The notes: a model not told the origin generated them from the sequence alone. A DNA stretch of 64,000 nt from Hyalella azteca (GCF_000764305.2 NW_025945795.1:1-64000); one strand, 5' to 3'. Counted from the first letter of the stretch, positions 47,101 through 53,305 are shown. Program-made: numbers and translations.

Positions 47101-47961
47101 AAGCAGTGTATCAGGATTAACACTGCGGAAAAGTATTGAGTTCAATGTTCGGTTCGAAGAACACCAGGGAGTCCATATCAAGTATTTAGACGTGACCTTT
47201 GGCCACCGGCCTGTGAACGAGCAGACGCTACTAGCAAATACCACGCAACACATTCATAGAAGGAATGTGACGTACGCAGCAATTGATCCAAAATAAAATA
47301 GAACTTACCTGAATCTAGAAAATGCTATTCAGATGAAGACAAACTATAAACTAAAAGAAGAACAGTATTCTTTACATTTTCAAGCAATCTCGTGACATTT
47401 GTTCTCATCAGGTATGAGCATGGGCTCGTAAAGTTCATATCTAGTACTGCATCCCATCCAAAGACCGCTTTTAATGTTGTTAAGATCAAACCCTACGTTA
47501 TTCTTCCTGTTTTTCTGCACGTCCGTTAGGAATTCTGATTTTTTTCACAAAGGATCCGATGATTCTGCATGATAGTTAGAATACGTTTTAAGCTCCTACA
47601 GGTACATGTATATACCACTACTAATCATAGGTGTGGAAATAAAACTTAAATTTGAAAATCAGATTTTTAATGTATCACACCAAATGTATCACACCTCAAC
47701 TAATTTTCAAGCTAAACTAAAGTGAAGATATAAACTTGACTTGAAAACGATTGAGTTTTCGTAGAGGCCTTTTCGCCGCTCACGTTTGCTGCACTATGCT
47801 TGGTAACTTTTGTAGGTTTTTAATACACATTCTGGCCTTTGCATGGAGGATAGATAAGGTATTAATGATAAGCGCTTGCGTCTTACCTTGCATTTGAGGT
47901 CGATCTCTCGCTTGTTCATGGGCCGACATCTCACGATGACTTTTACTGCTTCCGCAGGCAT
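7754..47961 (-). CDS. KIF17: KIF17/OSM-3-type kinesin-2 motor (gene span, 14 exons found)
   Basis: This is a plus-end-directed microtubule motor of the homodimeric kinesin-2 class, which in animals carries cargo along cilia and dendrites. CDS segments on the minus strand are 47961-47887, 35679-35518, 27418-27303, 26247-26078, 22931-22701, 21177-21038, 20316-20064, 18477-18272, 16963-16752, 16392-16342, 15962-15737, 15309-about 15227, 14640-14505 and 8136-7754, giving roughly 810 residues. Human KIF17 is a little over 1000 residues and worm OSM-3 about 700. The motor has a P-loop (GQTGCGKS, residues 93-100), switch I (NKDSSRSH, 206-213), switch II (DLAGSE, 241-246) and a neck after [20 protein letters not shown]. 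The MVGGE segment and the IRRDCNYS tail motif are typical of KIF17 rather than KIF3A/B. Splice phases agree at all junctions except exon 12 to 13. The last intron contains an assembly adapter, so exon 14 is less secure than the rest. The C-terminus may continue beyond a possible donor near 7771. Confidence 0.9.
8098..8400. repeat. 47-bp array copying the exon 14 acceptor edge
   Basis: About six copies (last three at exactly 47 bp, earlier ones degraded). On the minus strand each holds a pyrimidine tract, CTGGCAG and GTCTGAATGGCTCCATGAC, which is the exon 14 acceptor plus its first 30 or so coding bases. Only the copy at 8136 leads into the long open frame. Confidence 0.9.
8401..13423. other. 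KIF17 intron 13, left part
   Basis: AT-rich intronic sequence. No exon, RNA gene or mobile element could be supported. Short frames such as 10742-10930 lack coding composition and splice context. Confidence 0.55.
13436..13870. repeat. Minisatellite of about 19-20 bp in KIF17 intron 13
   Basis: About 22 imperfect copies of a unit like CCTCGTTTGTGTTCCAGAA. Variants with TATTTCAAAA and AACATCG form a higher-order pattern repeated near 13670 and 13760. An ambiguous base (n) lies at 13862. The array is open in several frames on both strands and is not coding. Confidence 0.95.
13902..13939. other. Nextera mate-pair junction adapter (assembly artefact)
   Basis: CTGTCTCTTATACACATCT followed directly by its reverse complement AGATGTGTATAAGAGACAG is exactly two Tn5 mosaic ends, as left by mate-pair circularisation. 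It is not genomic. Translation of the minus strand gives the contamination hallmark MCIRDS. Sequence on the two sides may come from places kilobases apart. Confidence 0.98.
13940..14504. other. KIF17 intron 13, right part
   Basis: AT-rich sequence between the adapter and the exon 13 donor. Nothing recognisable is seen. Confidence 0.5.
14505..14640 (-). CDS. KIF17: KIF17 exon 13 (IRRDCNY tail motif)
   Basis: It encodes 45 residues. [20 protein letters not shown] is followed by [20 protein letters not shown] and PPA, the hallmark conserved segment of KIF17 tails. The donor GTGAGT leaves phase 1. The acceptor TTCTCAAAG is weak, and the frame stays open upstream to a second possible start at 14695. 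Confidence 0.88.
15227..15309 (-). CDS. KIF17: KIF17 exon 12 (3' end uncertain)
   Basis: It encodes [18 protein letters not shown] and RTDYLETIR, the conserved coiled coil just before the IRRDCNY tail motif. The acceptor CTCACCCTCAG is clear and in phase 0 with exon 11. No GT donor lies near the expected end. The best break is a non-canonical GC donor after CGC AG (15227), and the open frame otherwise runs on to a stop about 35 bases later. See the finding on the missing junction. Confidence 0.7.
15737..15962 (-). CDS. KIF17: KIF17 exon 11 (VGGE segment)
   Basis: It encodes residues 540-614. [20 protein letters not shown] is followed by a very basic stretch ([15 protein letters not shown]) and [20 protein letters not shown]. 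The order VGGE, basic stretch, VYD-I-EE-R-K matches the KIF17 stalk. The acceptor is TATTTACAG, the donor GTGAGT, and the exon ends in phase 0. Confidence 0.9.
16041..16106 (-). other. Candidate cassette exon in KIF17 intron 10
   Basis: A 66-bp stretch is bounded by TTGTCTTAG and the strong donor GTAAGT. It starts and ends in phase 2, like the junction between exons 10 and 11, and has no stop, so inclusion would add 22 residues ([20 protein letters not shown] and flanking split codons) in frame. The open frame extends on to about 16270 and is richer in GC than the intron around it. Family alignment favours skipping it, so it would be an optional exon at best. Confidence 0.3.
16342..16392 (-). 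CDS. KIF17: KIF17 exon 10 (micro-exon)
   Basis: This is a 51-bp exon encoding [16 protein letters not shown] (residues 523-538) with split codons at both ends. The acceptor is GTGTGTGCAG and the donor GTGAGC. Its end, ALKR, joined to [12 protein letters not shown] of exon 11 gives the segment that KIF17 proteins have before VGGE, which supports direct splicing from 10 to 11. Confidence 0.82.
16752..16963 (-). CDS. KIF17: KIF17 exon 9 (Gln-rich and acidic linker)
   Basis: It encodes residues 452-521. A Gln/Glu-rich start ([18 protein letters not shown]) is followed by [20 protein letters not shown], an acidic and probably disordered stretch, then [13 protein letters not shown]. The frame was found because the acceptor CTCACATAG (phase 0) and the donor GTGAGC (phase 2) join both neighbours without a shift. 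The acidic patch lies where KIF17 proteins diverge, so identity here rests on position and phase. Confidence 0.8.
16964..18271. other. KIF17 intron 8
   Basis: The part next to exon 9 (16980-17150) is richer in GC than the rest and open on both strands, but no splice-consistent exon could be built from it. 17160-17350 has scattered GTGATG-type motifs (gtgatgatgtgatgcagtgatg). A 51-bp duplication lies at 17831-17932. Confidence 0.45.
17831..17932. repeat. Tandem duplication, 51 bp x 2
   Basis: TATTACTAAACTTTTCTGAT recurs 51 bp later, along with ATATCAATGAAATTTTCG. The two copies are essentially identical, which suggests a recent event. Confidence 0.9.
18272..18477 (-). CDS. KIF17: KIF17 exon 8 (coiled coil)
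   Basis: It encodes residues 383-451, beginning [20 protein letters not shown] and continuing as a highly charged Glu/Lys/Arg/Gln heptad region ending AEKARLQ. This corresponds to the first stalk coiled coil after the neck, through which the motor would dimerise. The acceptor is TTTCCTTTCCAG, the donor GTGAGT, and the exon ends in phase 0. A 61-68 bp intronic minisatellite starts directly next to the acceptor. Confidence 0.88.
18490..18700. repeat. Intronic minisatellite next to the exon 8 acceptor
   Basis: About four degraded copies of a 61-68 bp unit containing GTGCCTAAACAGGGAACTTT, GATATAGAA and GAGTTAAGAGAATT. It starts within 15 bp of the exon 8 acceptor but contains no copied exon sequence. 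Confidence 0.8.
19550..19990. repeat. Degenerate repeat series in KIF17 intron 7
   Basis: Four or five diverged units share motifs such as CTAGC, GTGCCGATGA/GTGCTAGTTGA, TTAATGATCTA and a C/T-rich end (TTCTCCTT). A further copy lies apart at 18188-18240 (GCCGCCAGTTGAGAATTGAT against GCCGCCATTTGAGAATAATTG). The last unit runs into the duplicated exon 7 donor. Confidence 0.55.
19991..20101. repeat. Perfect duplication of the exon 7 donor edge
   Basis: 47 bases are identical at 19991-20037 and 20055-20101 (64 bp apart). They contain the last 37 coding bases of exon 7 and the donor GTAAGTTTG. The copies do not differ, so the event is recent or maintained. Confidence 0.95.
20064..20316 (-). CDS. 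KIF17: KIF17 exon 7 (motor end and neck)
   Basis: It encodes residues 299-382. [20 protein letters not shown] closes the motor, and [38 protein letters not shown] and a Gly-rich stretch form the neck. The donor at 20063-20062 was chosen over a perfect copy at 19999-19998 because only the former joins exon 8 in frame (A + TG gives Met). Confidence 0.92.
20701..21080. repeat. Three copies of the exon 6 donor edge
   Basis: The real edge ends at 21038. A copy at about 20837-20882 still encodes [14 protein letters not shown] followed by GTCACT. An older copy at about 20713-20757 has a stop and the donor GC. The intronic part of the unit is itself partly doubled, so spacings are 198 and 124 bp. 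Confidence 0.92.
21038..21177 (-). CDS. KIF17: KIF17 exon 6 (microtubule-binding region)
   Basis: It encodes residues 252-298. [20 protein letters not shown] is followed by [20 protein letters not shown] and LTRLLQ, the conserved relay-helix and L12/alpha-5 region. The acceptor is ATTTTCAG, the donor GTCAAT, and the exon ends in phase 0. The exon end plus donor is repeated twice more in the following intron. Exons 6 and 7 together rebuild the motif [17 protein letters not shown]. Confidence 0.95.
21241..22700. other. KIF17 intron 5
   Basis: It lies between exons 5 and 6. A run of A at about 21582 and a 154-codon frame (21440-21904) are present, but the frame has no domain, no splice context and ordinary intron composition. 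Confidence 0.5.
22701..22931 (-). CDS. KIF17: KIF17 exon 5 (switch I and II)
   Basis: It encodes residues 175-251. [20 protein letters not shown] leads to [20 protein letters not shown] (switch I) and [16 protein letters not shown] (switch II). The acceptor GTCCAG and donor GTCAGT keep the frame: the split codon with exon 4 gives Asp and that with exon 6 gives Gly. A degraded copy of its 5' edge lies 233 bp upstream in the gene, at about 23141-23205. Confidence 0.95.
23141..23205 (-). repeat. Degraded copy of the exon 5 acceptor edge
   Basis: About 60 bp match 22908-22972, 233 bp apart. On the minus strand it keeps a CAG acceptor and codes CAGCATCCTGTACACA (QHPVH), then departs from exon 5. 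It lies upstream of the real acceptor in transcription order. Confidence 0.88.
23206..26077. other. KIF17 intron 4, main part
   Basis: AT-rich intron containing the 24-bp array at 24557-24967. The rest, including 25000-26000, shows nothing that can be named. Confidence 0.5.
24557..24967. repeat. 24-bp minisatellite, about 17 copies
   Basis: The unit is GGGCTTGTGATGATGTTGAT plus GCAA. Because 24 is a multiple of 3, it stays open, reading MMLMQGLV on the plus strand and HQHHHKPL on the minus strand. It is inside intron 4 and has no sign of being translated. Confidence 0.95.
26078..26247 (-). CDS. KIF17: KIF17 exon 4
   Basis: It encodes residues 118-174. [11 protein letters not shown] continues the RGIIPR motif across the junction. 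It is followed by [18 protein letters not shown] and [14 protein letters not shown], a close match to the KIF17 family. The acceptor is TTGTTCAG, the donor GTGAGA, and the exon ends in phase 1. Confidence 0.95.
27001..27350. repeat. 100-bp array copying the exon 3 donor edge
   Basis: Edges start at exactly 27001, 27101, 27201 and 27301; the last is the real exon 3 end. Each copy has 50 bp of exon (coding [16 protein letters not shown]), a GTAG donor and, in the three extra copies, a linker ending TTTATCATGCAGG. 27101 and 27201 encode the same peptide as the exon; 27001 has two changes (Q to K, P to S). A weaker fifth trace lies at about 26950. Confidence 0.96.
27303..27418 (-). CDS. KIF17: KIF17 exon 3 (P-loop)
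   Basis: It encodes residues 80-117: [18 protein letters not shown] is the nucleotide-binding P-loop, followed by [16 protein letters not shown] cysteine occupies the P-loop position that is usually Ser or Thr. The exon ends in phase 2 (AG) at the donor GTAGTA. The last 50 bp plus the donor are repeated three more times downstream (27001-27300, see the repeat entry). The copy at 27301-27350 is the real one because only it joins the P-loop. Confidence 0.93.
28476..28570. repeat. (TAA)n microsatellite
   Basis: Imperfect ATA/TAA trinucleotide run with interruptions. Confidence 0.9.
30121..30620. repeat. Trinucleotide-based minisatellite (GCTGCTGATGGT)
   Basis: Imperfect units of GCTGCTGATGGT and GCTGGTGATGCT. 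It is open on both strands, giving LLMVLLM-type repeats on plus and [15 protein letters not shown] on minus. Composition explains the 189-codon frame; there is no signal that it is translated. Confidence 0.88.
31216..31362. repeat. 28-bp minisatellite, five copies
   Basis: The unit is AGGACGATATTAGGTGTCAG plus GACACTAC, and the copies are almost identical. Confidence 0.93.
31670..31930. repeat. Degenerate repeat built on TGCACTGCAT
   Basis: Units resemble GATGCCGTGCACTGCATCGC, decaying towards 31930. TGCACTGCA and its reverse complement TGCAGTGCA differ by one base, so single strands could fold. Confidence 0.75.
33024..33310. repeat. 12-bp minisatellite (CCACATGACGGC)n
   Basis: About 24 copies, alternating ACATGACGG and ACATGGCGG variants, and changing near 33230 to GCCACATGGTAGCCATATGA. 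CpG-rich compared with the surrounding intron. Confidence 0.93.
35518..35679 (-). CDS. KIF17: KIF17 exon 2
   Basis: It encodes 54 residues (26-79) and includes the kinesin-typical [19 protein letters not shown] and GFPIVE stretches before the P-loop. The acceptor is TTTTCTATTACAG and the donor is GTGAGT, both in phase 0. The intron beyond the donor is a run of very AT-rich sequence (35390-35500). On the acceptor side a 55-bp array begins about 65 bp away. Confidence 0.93.
35748..35935. repeat. 55-bp tandem repeat, three copies, near exon 2
   Basis: The unit contains ATCTCATTAAGCACGAGATA (itself an inverted repeat, ATCTC...GAGAT), then ATTCGAGTGCCATTTCAGG and TTAGCGATGATC. It begins about 65 bp from the exon 2 acceptor and contains no exon sequence. 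Confidence 0.9.
36880..37130. repeat. Degenerate repeat (ACGACAATAAAGTATCA)
   Basis: About eight imperfect units of roughly 27-30 bp that share ATACCACGACAAT and AAGTATCA. Much diverged. Confidence 0.7.
37490..37865. repeat. Imperfect repeat (GGCTATTCAGCTCCAGGT)
   Basis: Units of GGCTATTCAGCTCCAGGTGG with irregular spacing. No function is seen. Confidence 0.8.
39160..39690. repeat. 28-bp minisatellite with a short leader array
   Basis: It begins with CACCGCCCATA-type units (39165-39230), then about 16 copies of TGTTACTGTCACGATGATGG plus CCTCACGA. A few 25-bp units (CACGACGATGACTCACGATG) recur at intervals, giving a higher-order pattern. Confidence 0.93.
40092..40520. repeat. 54-bp minisatellite of alternating purine/pyrimidine
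   Basis: About eight copies of a 54-bp unit containing GTGTACGTAACGTACGTAAT, GTGGACCATGTACGCA and ACGCATGCAATGTGGCCC. Because 54 divides by 3 it is open on both strands in several frames (150-160 codons), and it gives His/Val-rich repeats that are not credible protein. Confidence 0.95.
41436..43115. repeat. 765-bp compound tandem duplication with 60- and 70-bp sub-arrays
   Basis: Two large units start at 41436 and 42201 (TATAACGATTCGTCATTGTG). Each has a single-copy head (about 200 bp), a middle of 60-bp repeats (AACCAATCACTGTCTTGGGA) and a tail of 70-bp repeats (GGAGATCGGCCTAGAACTTA). In the second unit the 70-bp tail has expanded: starts at 42841, 42911, 42981 and 43051 are exactly 70 apart. 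Confidence 0.93.
44018..44095. repeat. 21-bp repeat (CACACCTGCCGTGATGGCAG)
   Basis: Three and a half copies. CTGCCGTGATGGCAG is an imperfect inverted repeat within each unit. Confidence 0.88.
46088..46568. repeat. 26-bp minisatellite, about 18 copies
   Basis: The unit is GTGGATGAGGCATCGTGCCG plus TGCATG. It is open in several minus-strand frames with peptides such as [20 protein letters not shown]. The peptide cycles through three frames because 26 is not a multiple of 3, so it is a consequence of the repeat. Confidence 0.95.
46835..47130. repeat. Imperfect repeat (AACACTGCATATAACGAACA)
   Basis: Units of 30-45 bp share AACACTGTGTGTCAGCATTA and GCATATAACG. Irregular in length. Confidence 0.8.
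47887..47961 (-). CDS. KIF17: KIF17 exon 1 (start codon, beta-1 strand)
   Basis: It encodes 25 residues beginning [19 protein letters not shown], the conserved kinesin N-terminus (V-K-V-hydrophobic-V-R-C-R-P-M-N), starting as close to the Met as in vertebrate KIF17. The ATG at 47961-47959 is the only one placed for this motif. The exon ends in phase 0 at the donor GTAAGA. Exon 2 lies about 12.2 kb away. A non-coding 5' exon could exist further upstream and is not visible. Confidence 0.9.
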
Positions 47962-48439
47962 GGTAACTTGTCATCCAATAAATTGCGGTCACGATTGCAA
48001 AAGTATTAGAAAAATGTTGATGAAAACGACTTTTCGTTTTCCCGTTTACAAATGTACACTGTTTAGGTCGTTCATGTCATTGGAGTAATTATCAGTTAAG
48101 CTCAAATATAATTTCATTTCGAAGTGATGCATAAAACTTCAACAACTGCTAAATTTACAAATATCCCTAAAATTATACCATATATCCTACTGTACAGTAA
48201 AAACTTCGACACATTTTCACCAAAATGGATCTGAAAAAGAACGTGATTGTGAGAAACTGGCATACAGGCCAACAAAAAACCTCATTTGCATTAAATTTTC
48301 GCCCTCAATTTCTTAGAAAATTGAGGATTTTTTGTTGGAGGGAGAGAAGCCTTGAGATCAGACAGCAAATCGATCGCAGGTTTGTGAGCCTGAGTTACGA
48401 TGGTGATGCCGCATCGCTTAACCTCAACCCAACTAATCA
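47962..48439. other. Upstream of KIF17 start codon
   Basis: AT-rich, with no recognisable core promoter. A small hairpin, CCTCAATTTCTTAGAAAATTGAGG, lies near 48302. Shorter frames here lack coding character. Confidence 0.4.
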
Positions 48440-48920
48440 TCAACAAGCCTTGGGTGAGACAATATATTGATGCCAGAACTTGGAGGTGGCCATATATGTT
48501 TATTTAATTACCCCTAACACAACTCGTCATTAATGTTAGGTGAGGCTAAATATTGATGCCAGAGCTTAGAGGTGGCCAAATGTGTTGAATTAATTACCCC
48601 TAACACAACTCGTCATTAATGTTAGGTGAGGCTAAATATTGATGCCAGAGCTTGGAGGTGGCCAAATGTGATGCATTAATTACCCCAAACACAAATAGTC
48701 ATCGACGCTGGGTGAGGCTAAATATTGATGTCAAAGCTTAGAGGTGTCCAAATAAGTTGAATTAATTACCCCAAACACAACTCGTCATCTTCCTAGGGTG
48801 GGGCTCAATATTGATGTCGAAGCTTGGAGGTGTCCAAATATATTGAATTAATTATCCCAAACATAACTCGTCATCAACGTTGGTTGAGGCTAAATATTGA
48901 TGACAGAGCTTGGAGGTGAT
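48440..48920. repeat. 86-bp tandem repeat, five to six copies
   Basis: The unit contains TTAATTACCCCTAACACAAC, TCGTCATTAATGTTAGGTGA and GGCTAAATATTGATGCCAGA. The CCCC blocks are 86 bp apart (48511, 48597, 48683). It lies upstream of the KIF17 start. Confidence 0.93.
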
Positions 48921-51900
48921 GTTTGTCTTAATCTCTTCATGTCTTTGCAATGCGTGCTTAAATTTCCCCATGTCTTCGCTAGTGTAAATTAAAGTCTCCT
49001 CTAGTAACCGTTAGTGCGCTTTAAATCTCTCAATTTCTATGCAAGTAAATTTTAAAATATCCTCATCTCTCTCACTGGTACAAATTTGAATCCCCTATTA
49101 ATTGTACCTGCATGAAAAAAATAAAATAAATAACATTTTGCAGAAAAAAAATGAATCACGAAATTTCAAACTAGAACTTTCAACTTTTAATTGGCATGAA
49201 GAATATACGCGACTCTGAAAAAAATTTGTATGTTTTTCCAGAAGACTGTTTACAAGTTGCTCCAAATACACACTAATGAAGACGCGTCAAGGCCGAGATG
49301 CAACTCTAGGTAAAAAAAGACGCTTTCCTTCGACGCAATTTGTGGGTCTTAACTTCTCGCATTATGAGCCGACGAGAGCCGAAACTTTCGTGCAGTCAAG
49401 GTTAAGGAACTTGAAAAAGCTTTGCCTTCAAGTTTTCCCTAGAAGAAAGAAGATCGACGGACTGGACGTGGCTGGAAAAAATAGCACTCGAGTACGCACA
49501 GATAAGAATTAACTGAGAATATTAAACGGGTAATTAACACAGAACTCAACTTGATGATTATCTCAGTGCATGAATAATTCCAACAGACAGGAAAATGTTG
49601 ATGATAAATAACCTTGCATAAATATAAAAAAGGTTTTAAGACATATAAGTGCGGAACAATATCTTCGCATGTGATTAACACTCCTTGCATCTAAATCATT
49701 GTAGCTAAGAAGAAGAGATGTGAATGAACTTACGAAATGTTATTGGATTTGTAAATATTATTTTCAGGGCCAGTATAAGAATATTATTTTCAGGGCAATA
49801 TAAGAATATCATTTTCAGGGCCAGCTCGCAAATATTGAGGTCATTATTGAATTGGCTTTTTAGAGGTAAAGGTCGTATAGAATTTAGTTAAATACAGAGG
49901 TGGGGCTTTGAAGTTCACACTCAACATCGTATATTTTGAAATACTCCATTAAATGAATTCGTTTCAGATGGGTGTAGATAGAAGAAATATTTCCAAGCTG
50001 ATCGCTATATATTTTATTTTTCACGATAAAACAAGAATTAGAAGGTCGGTCGGAAACTGGCGAGTGCGGCATATAAAACAGTTCTTCACGACAAGCAGCA
50101 GTTGCTACAACAGACTCCACTCGATACGGCACCCGATGAAAACTTTAATACCGGGACTTTCCGATCGACCAATGTACACTATTTCATAGCTGAGTTTGCA
50201 TTTTCTGATGTGAAAAATAACACTTCTACCATAAAATATACCAATATATTTTTTCCACCTCGCCCAAAAATTTCAACTGCTACGCAACTAATTAAGTGCC
50301 AGGAAAAATATAGATACGACATCCGCTGGGCCTCGGATTCTCTTAAGGCAAATGTGAAGAGTGTACCACCAATTGCTGCGCCTGGTGAGTGTAGAGCGCT
50401 ACTAACCAATACCGGATTTCAGAACTCACGAAACTCGACCATCGCGGCCGTGACACCTAAGCTCTCGTTATTCTTCGGACAACCTTCCAATATTTTACGA
50501 ACAGTCACGTTTCACGATCACAACAAGAAATGTCACGGATAGTTGTTTAGTATCTGTAACGATACTTATATAATATACGAGTATTTATACATACAGCGTT
50601 GGATGGATAGGTGACTACTTATTTAAAAAAAACTAAAGAAAATGAGGATAAAGGTCAATGTTTACGTGTGCATTGATCTTGCATGTGGTGGGGCGACCGA
50701 TGCCGCGGTGTTGGGTGAGCCACACTTTGTTGATGACTCTCACTATGCCAACGAGCAGGTAACTCATGCTGCCTGACGCGTGTTTGCAGATTCACGAGAA
50801 ACCTTGAGCTCAAGTTGTCATACGTTGTTAAGAAACGGCAGTGAACAGAGTGACTAATTACAAGCTAATTGCGTAAGCATCGTAGGACAAACGTGCTGCA
50901 ACCATCCTTCAGTATATCGATAACATTGTCCTTTTAAATAAATAATATGATTATCAGACAATTTACCGATTTGTCAGCAATTTTGTCAAGTCGCATTCAC
51001 AGAGCATCGATATTTCTTAGCTGTACGTATTATTGCAATTTTAGTAGTAATTTAATTTCATTGCTAAATACCCAATATTCAGATGGTTCAGATAAATTTA
51101 AATTTGTCTCTGAATCTGGCTAGTCCCAAATTTCTGAATCAGATTTATTCACAATAGAAAAGTGACTACAATTTATTACATGATGATTGATTTCAACTCA
51201 AATAGTTACCGTGTTATTATTTCATTTGGTAGTGAGCGGGCTAAGAAAAAAACTTCTGAGAACGCACGTTGCCGGCGTTTGAAAATCATATCGTGGTGGA
51301 CCAAAACTCATGTAAAATCCTACGTGAGACAGCTGAATATTATTGGACAGAGTGGTTATAAAAAGGACCGCAATCACAAATCTTTAGCAATTAATCTTTT
51401 TAGCGACTTCGCTGAAATGTTGACCCAGTGTTGCTTGTGCGGTAAATCTTTCTATTGTCTATCCTTACCATTTAAAATTATATGTGGGCCTAATACAAAA
51501 CTAGTGTCACACACGACCGAGCGTTGTAAATTAAAAAAAGTTCGTAGTCATTAAACAAGGACATGGAGATTAAAAAAGTTATAGGTTATTTATAAGTGTA
51601 GAACTATGCAAAAGTGCTTCACAGTGTATCGAAGTTCATTAATTCGGAAGAACGGTTAGAAAATTGTCCAAATGTTGAACTAGATTTAGAAATAGCTTTC
51701 GTAAGAGCTGTGCAAATGTATTCTGCAAAGTATATATGTGTTTTTTTATTTAATTCAAATCCATATGTTGATCCTATCTCTTCCCTAATTAAGAAACAAT
51801 CAATTTTAAACTGTTAGGAATTGAGGAACTCATTTATTTCATTTTACACCATTTTGCAATCAGAAAATTATCGAAAACATACAAATCAGATTTTCAAGCA

Positions 51901-52510
51901 AAAAAATTTTTCCATGATGATATAATGAGATGATGAATGCGGAAATTTTCTAAATATTAGTCAGAAATTGAAACGCCATATCCAGTCATCCACAGCTGCG
52001 GATAACTTCATTTCTGCAATTCATTTGGGTATAATTCGAAATCAGAGTTGACGAACACGAGCAGTGGCGATTGTTGTTCAATTGCTCGGGCAGTCTGGAC
52101 TCTGGACTCTGGCTGCTGGCGTTCTGCTTCTCAGCTTCTGCAGCTCCAGGGCCTGCCGGCCTGGGCGGCTGGCAAATTAGCATTCGGTGCTCATTTAGCA
52201 TGTCCAACTTACTTTCTAGAGTTTCACAGTTCACACCACTGGACTGACTGGAGCAAGACAGCAAGTGAAAGGTTTCCAGATCTTAAGTGCTTGCTGAGCG
52301 TGGGACTGTCTTTATTAGTGACGGTGGGACGTGGGAGGCTGGGAGTGCAGCCATGCACCACCAATAACAAATAAGCCCTTAATCGAATGCCTTGGATATC
52401 TCCGGTCCTCCGGACATCAACCAATGAGCCATGAAGCATGAACCACTGGGCTTTGTCTTCCACTGGAGTCTGGCCTAGCATAGAATCTGCCGTGCACCAC
52501 CAGGCCACAG
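48921..52510. other. Region between the divergent genes, no gene recognised
   Basis: It contains a short repeat (TATTTTCAGGGCCAGTATAAGA, about 49765-49830). Frames of 146 codons at 50102 and 130 codons at 51162 show no recognisable domain. 52030-52500 is richer in GC, with a minus-strand frame (51986-52264) that is unassigned. Confidence 0.45.
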
Positions 52511-52936
52511 ATTGAATCGGTATTATTGCAGATTAACTACATCCAAAAAAAAGGGTGTTTTTTTTTGAATTATATGTTTTTTGGGGTGTAGATTACGAAT
52601 CTGAAATCCATTTTTGGCGGTCGGCATCGGAAAACCGATTTTTTTCGCACCCAAAAATCGCGCTAAAAATGCCTAAAATCTGCGAAATCGGCCAAAANAG
52701 TTGTGGGGGTTTTTGTTAAAAAAACGAAAAGTGGTCTAAGTTCCCCCGCCGGTCTAAGTTACCCCATTTTACGGTAACCCCCATGTTAGTAAGTCGCGAA
52801 AAAAATCGGTTTTCCGATGCCGACCGCCAAAAATGGATTTCAGATTCGTAATCTACACCCCAAAAAACATATAATTCAAAAAAAAAAACACCCTTTTTTT
52901 TTGGATGTAGTTAATCTGCAATAATACCGATTGAAT
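52511..52936. mobile_element. 412-bp fold-back element (MITE-like) with 7-bp target duplication
   Basis: The arms 52518-about 52655 and about 52795-52929 are near-perfect reverse complements, beginning CGGTATTATTGCAGATTAAC. ATTGAAT flanks both ends (52511-52517 and 52930-52936), as expected of a target-site duplication. There is no coding capacity, so it is non-autonomous. The centre carries an inverted copy of the end of the element at 53597. An ambiguous base (n) is at 52698. The superfamily cannot be assigned. Confidence 0.85.
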
Positions 52937-53164
52937 CTAACTTCCGAGTTCCGGGCATTGTTAAATTACATAATTTTATGTTCACCGCATCTGAGGTTAG
53001 GTTTCACCGTTTCAGATAGCATAGTTCTGTTCCAAAATTTATCATCCTTTGACAGACAACAGACACCTTCTATGTTTGGACTTTGGAGTCCATCTGGCGG
53101 CCGGAAAAACCTAGCCAATCAACGAAATCCTCGCATGTTAGGTCCAGTTAGGAACAGGTTCCAA

Positions 53165-53305
53165 CTTCCATTGAAAATTTCCGATGCCGACCGCCAAAAA
53201 CGGATTTCATATTCTTAATCTACTCCCCAAAAAACATATAATTAAAATAAAAAAACACCCTTTTTTGGATCATCAATTAAAATTGGATGCACTTAATCTA
53301 AAGTA
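53165..53305. mobile_element. Partial third copy of the fold-back arm
   Basis: Matches the right arm of the element at 52511-52936 (CCGATGCCGACCGCCAAAAA, then CCCCAAAAAACATATAATT), with several differences and a different end. It is an older, truncated relative. Confidence 0.75.

Larger units (their letters stand above)
35940..47886. other. KIF17 intron 1, remainder
   Basis: Between arrays it is AT-rich. Long frames inside the arrays (40-kb and 46-kb arrays) come from the repeats. The stretches 38000-38900, 43120-44010 and 44100-46060 show no supported feature. A non-array frame at 47150-47296 is noted in the findings. Confidence 0.5.

Noticed and set aside
50102..50542. 146-codon plus-strand frame
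   Set aside because: No recognisable motif; a frame of this length can arise by chance. A protein search could reopen it.
51162..51554. 130-codon frame with CCLCGKSF, considered as a zinc-binding or retroelement fragment
   Set aside because: Only one Cys pair and no following His or Cys ligands at finger spacing; no neighbouring retroelement domain.
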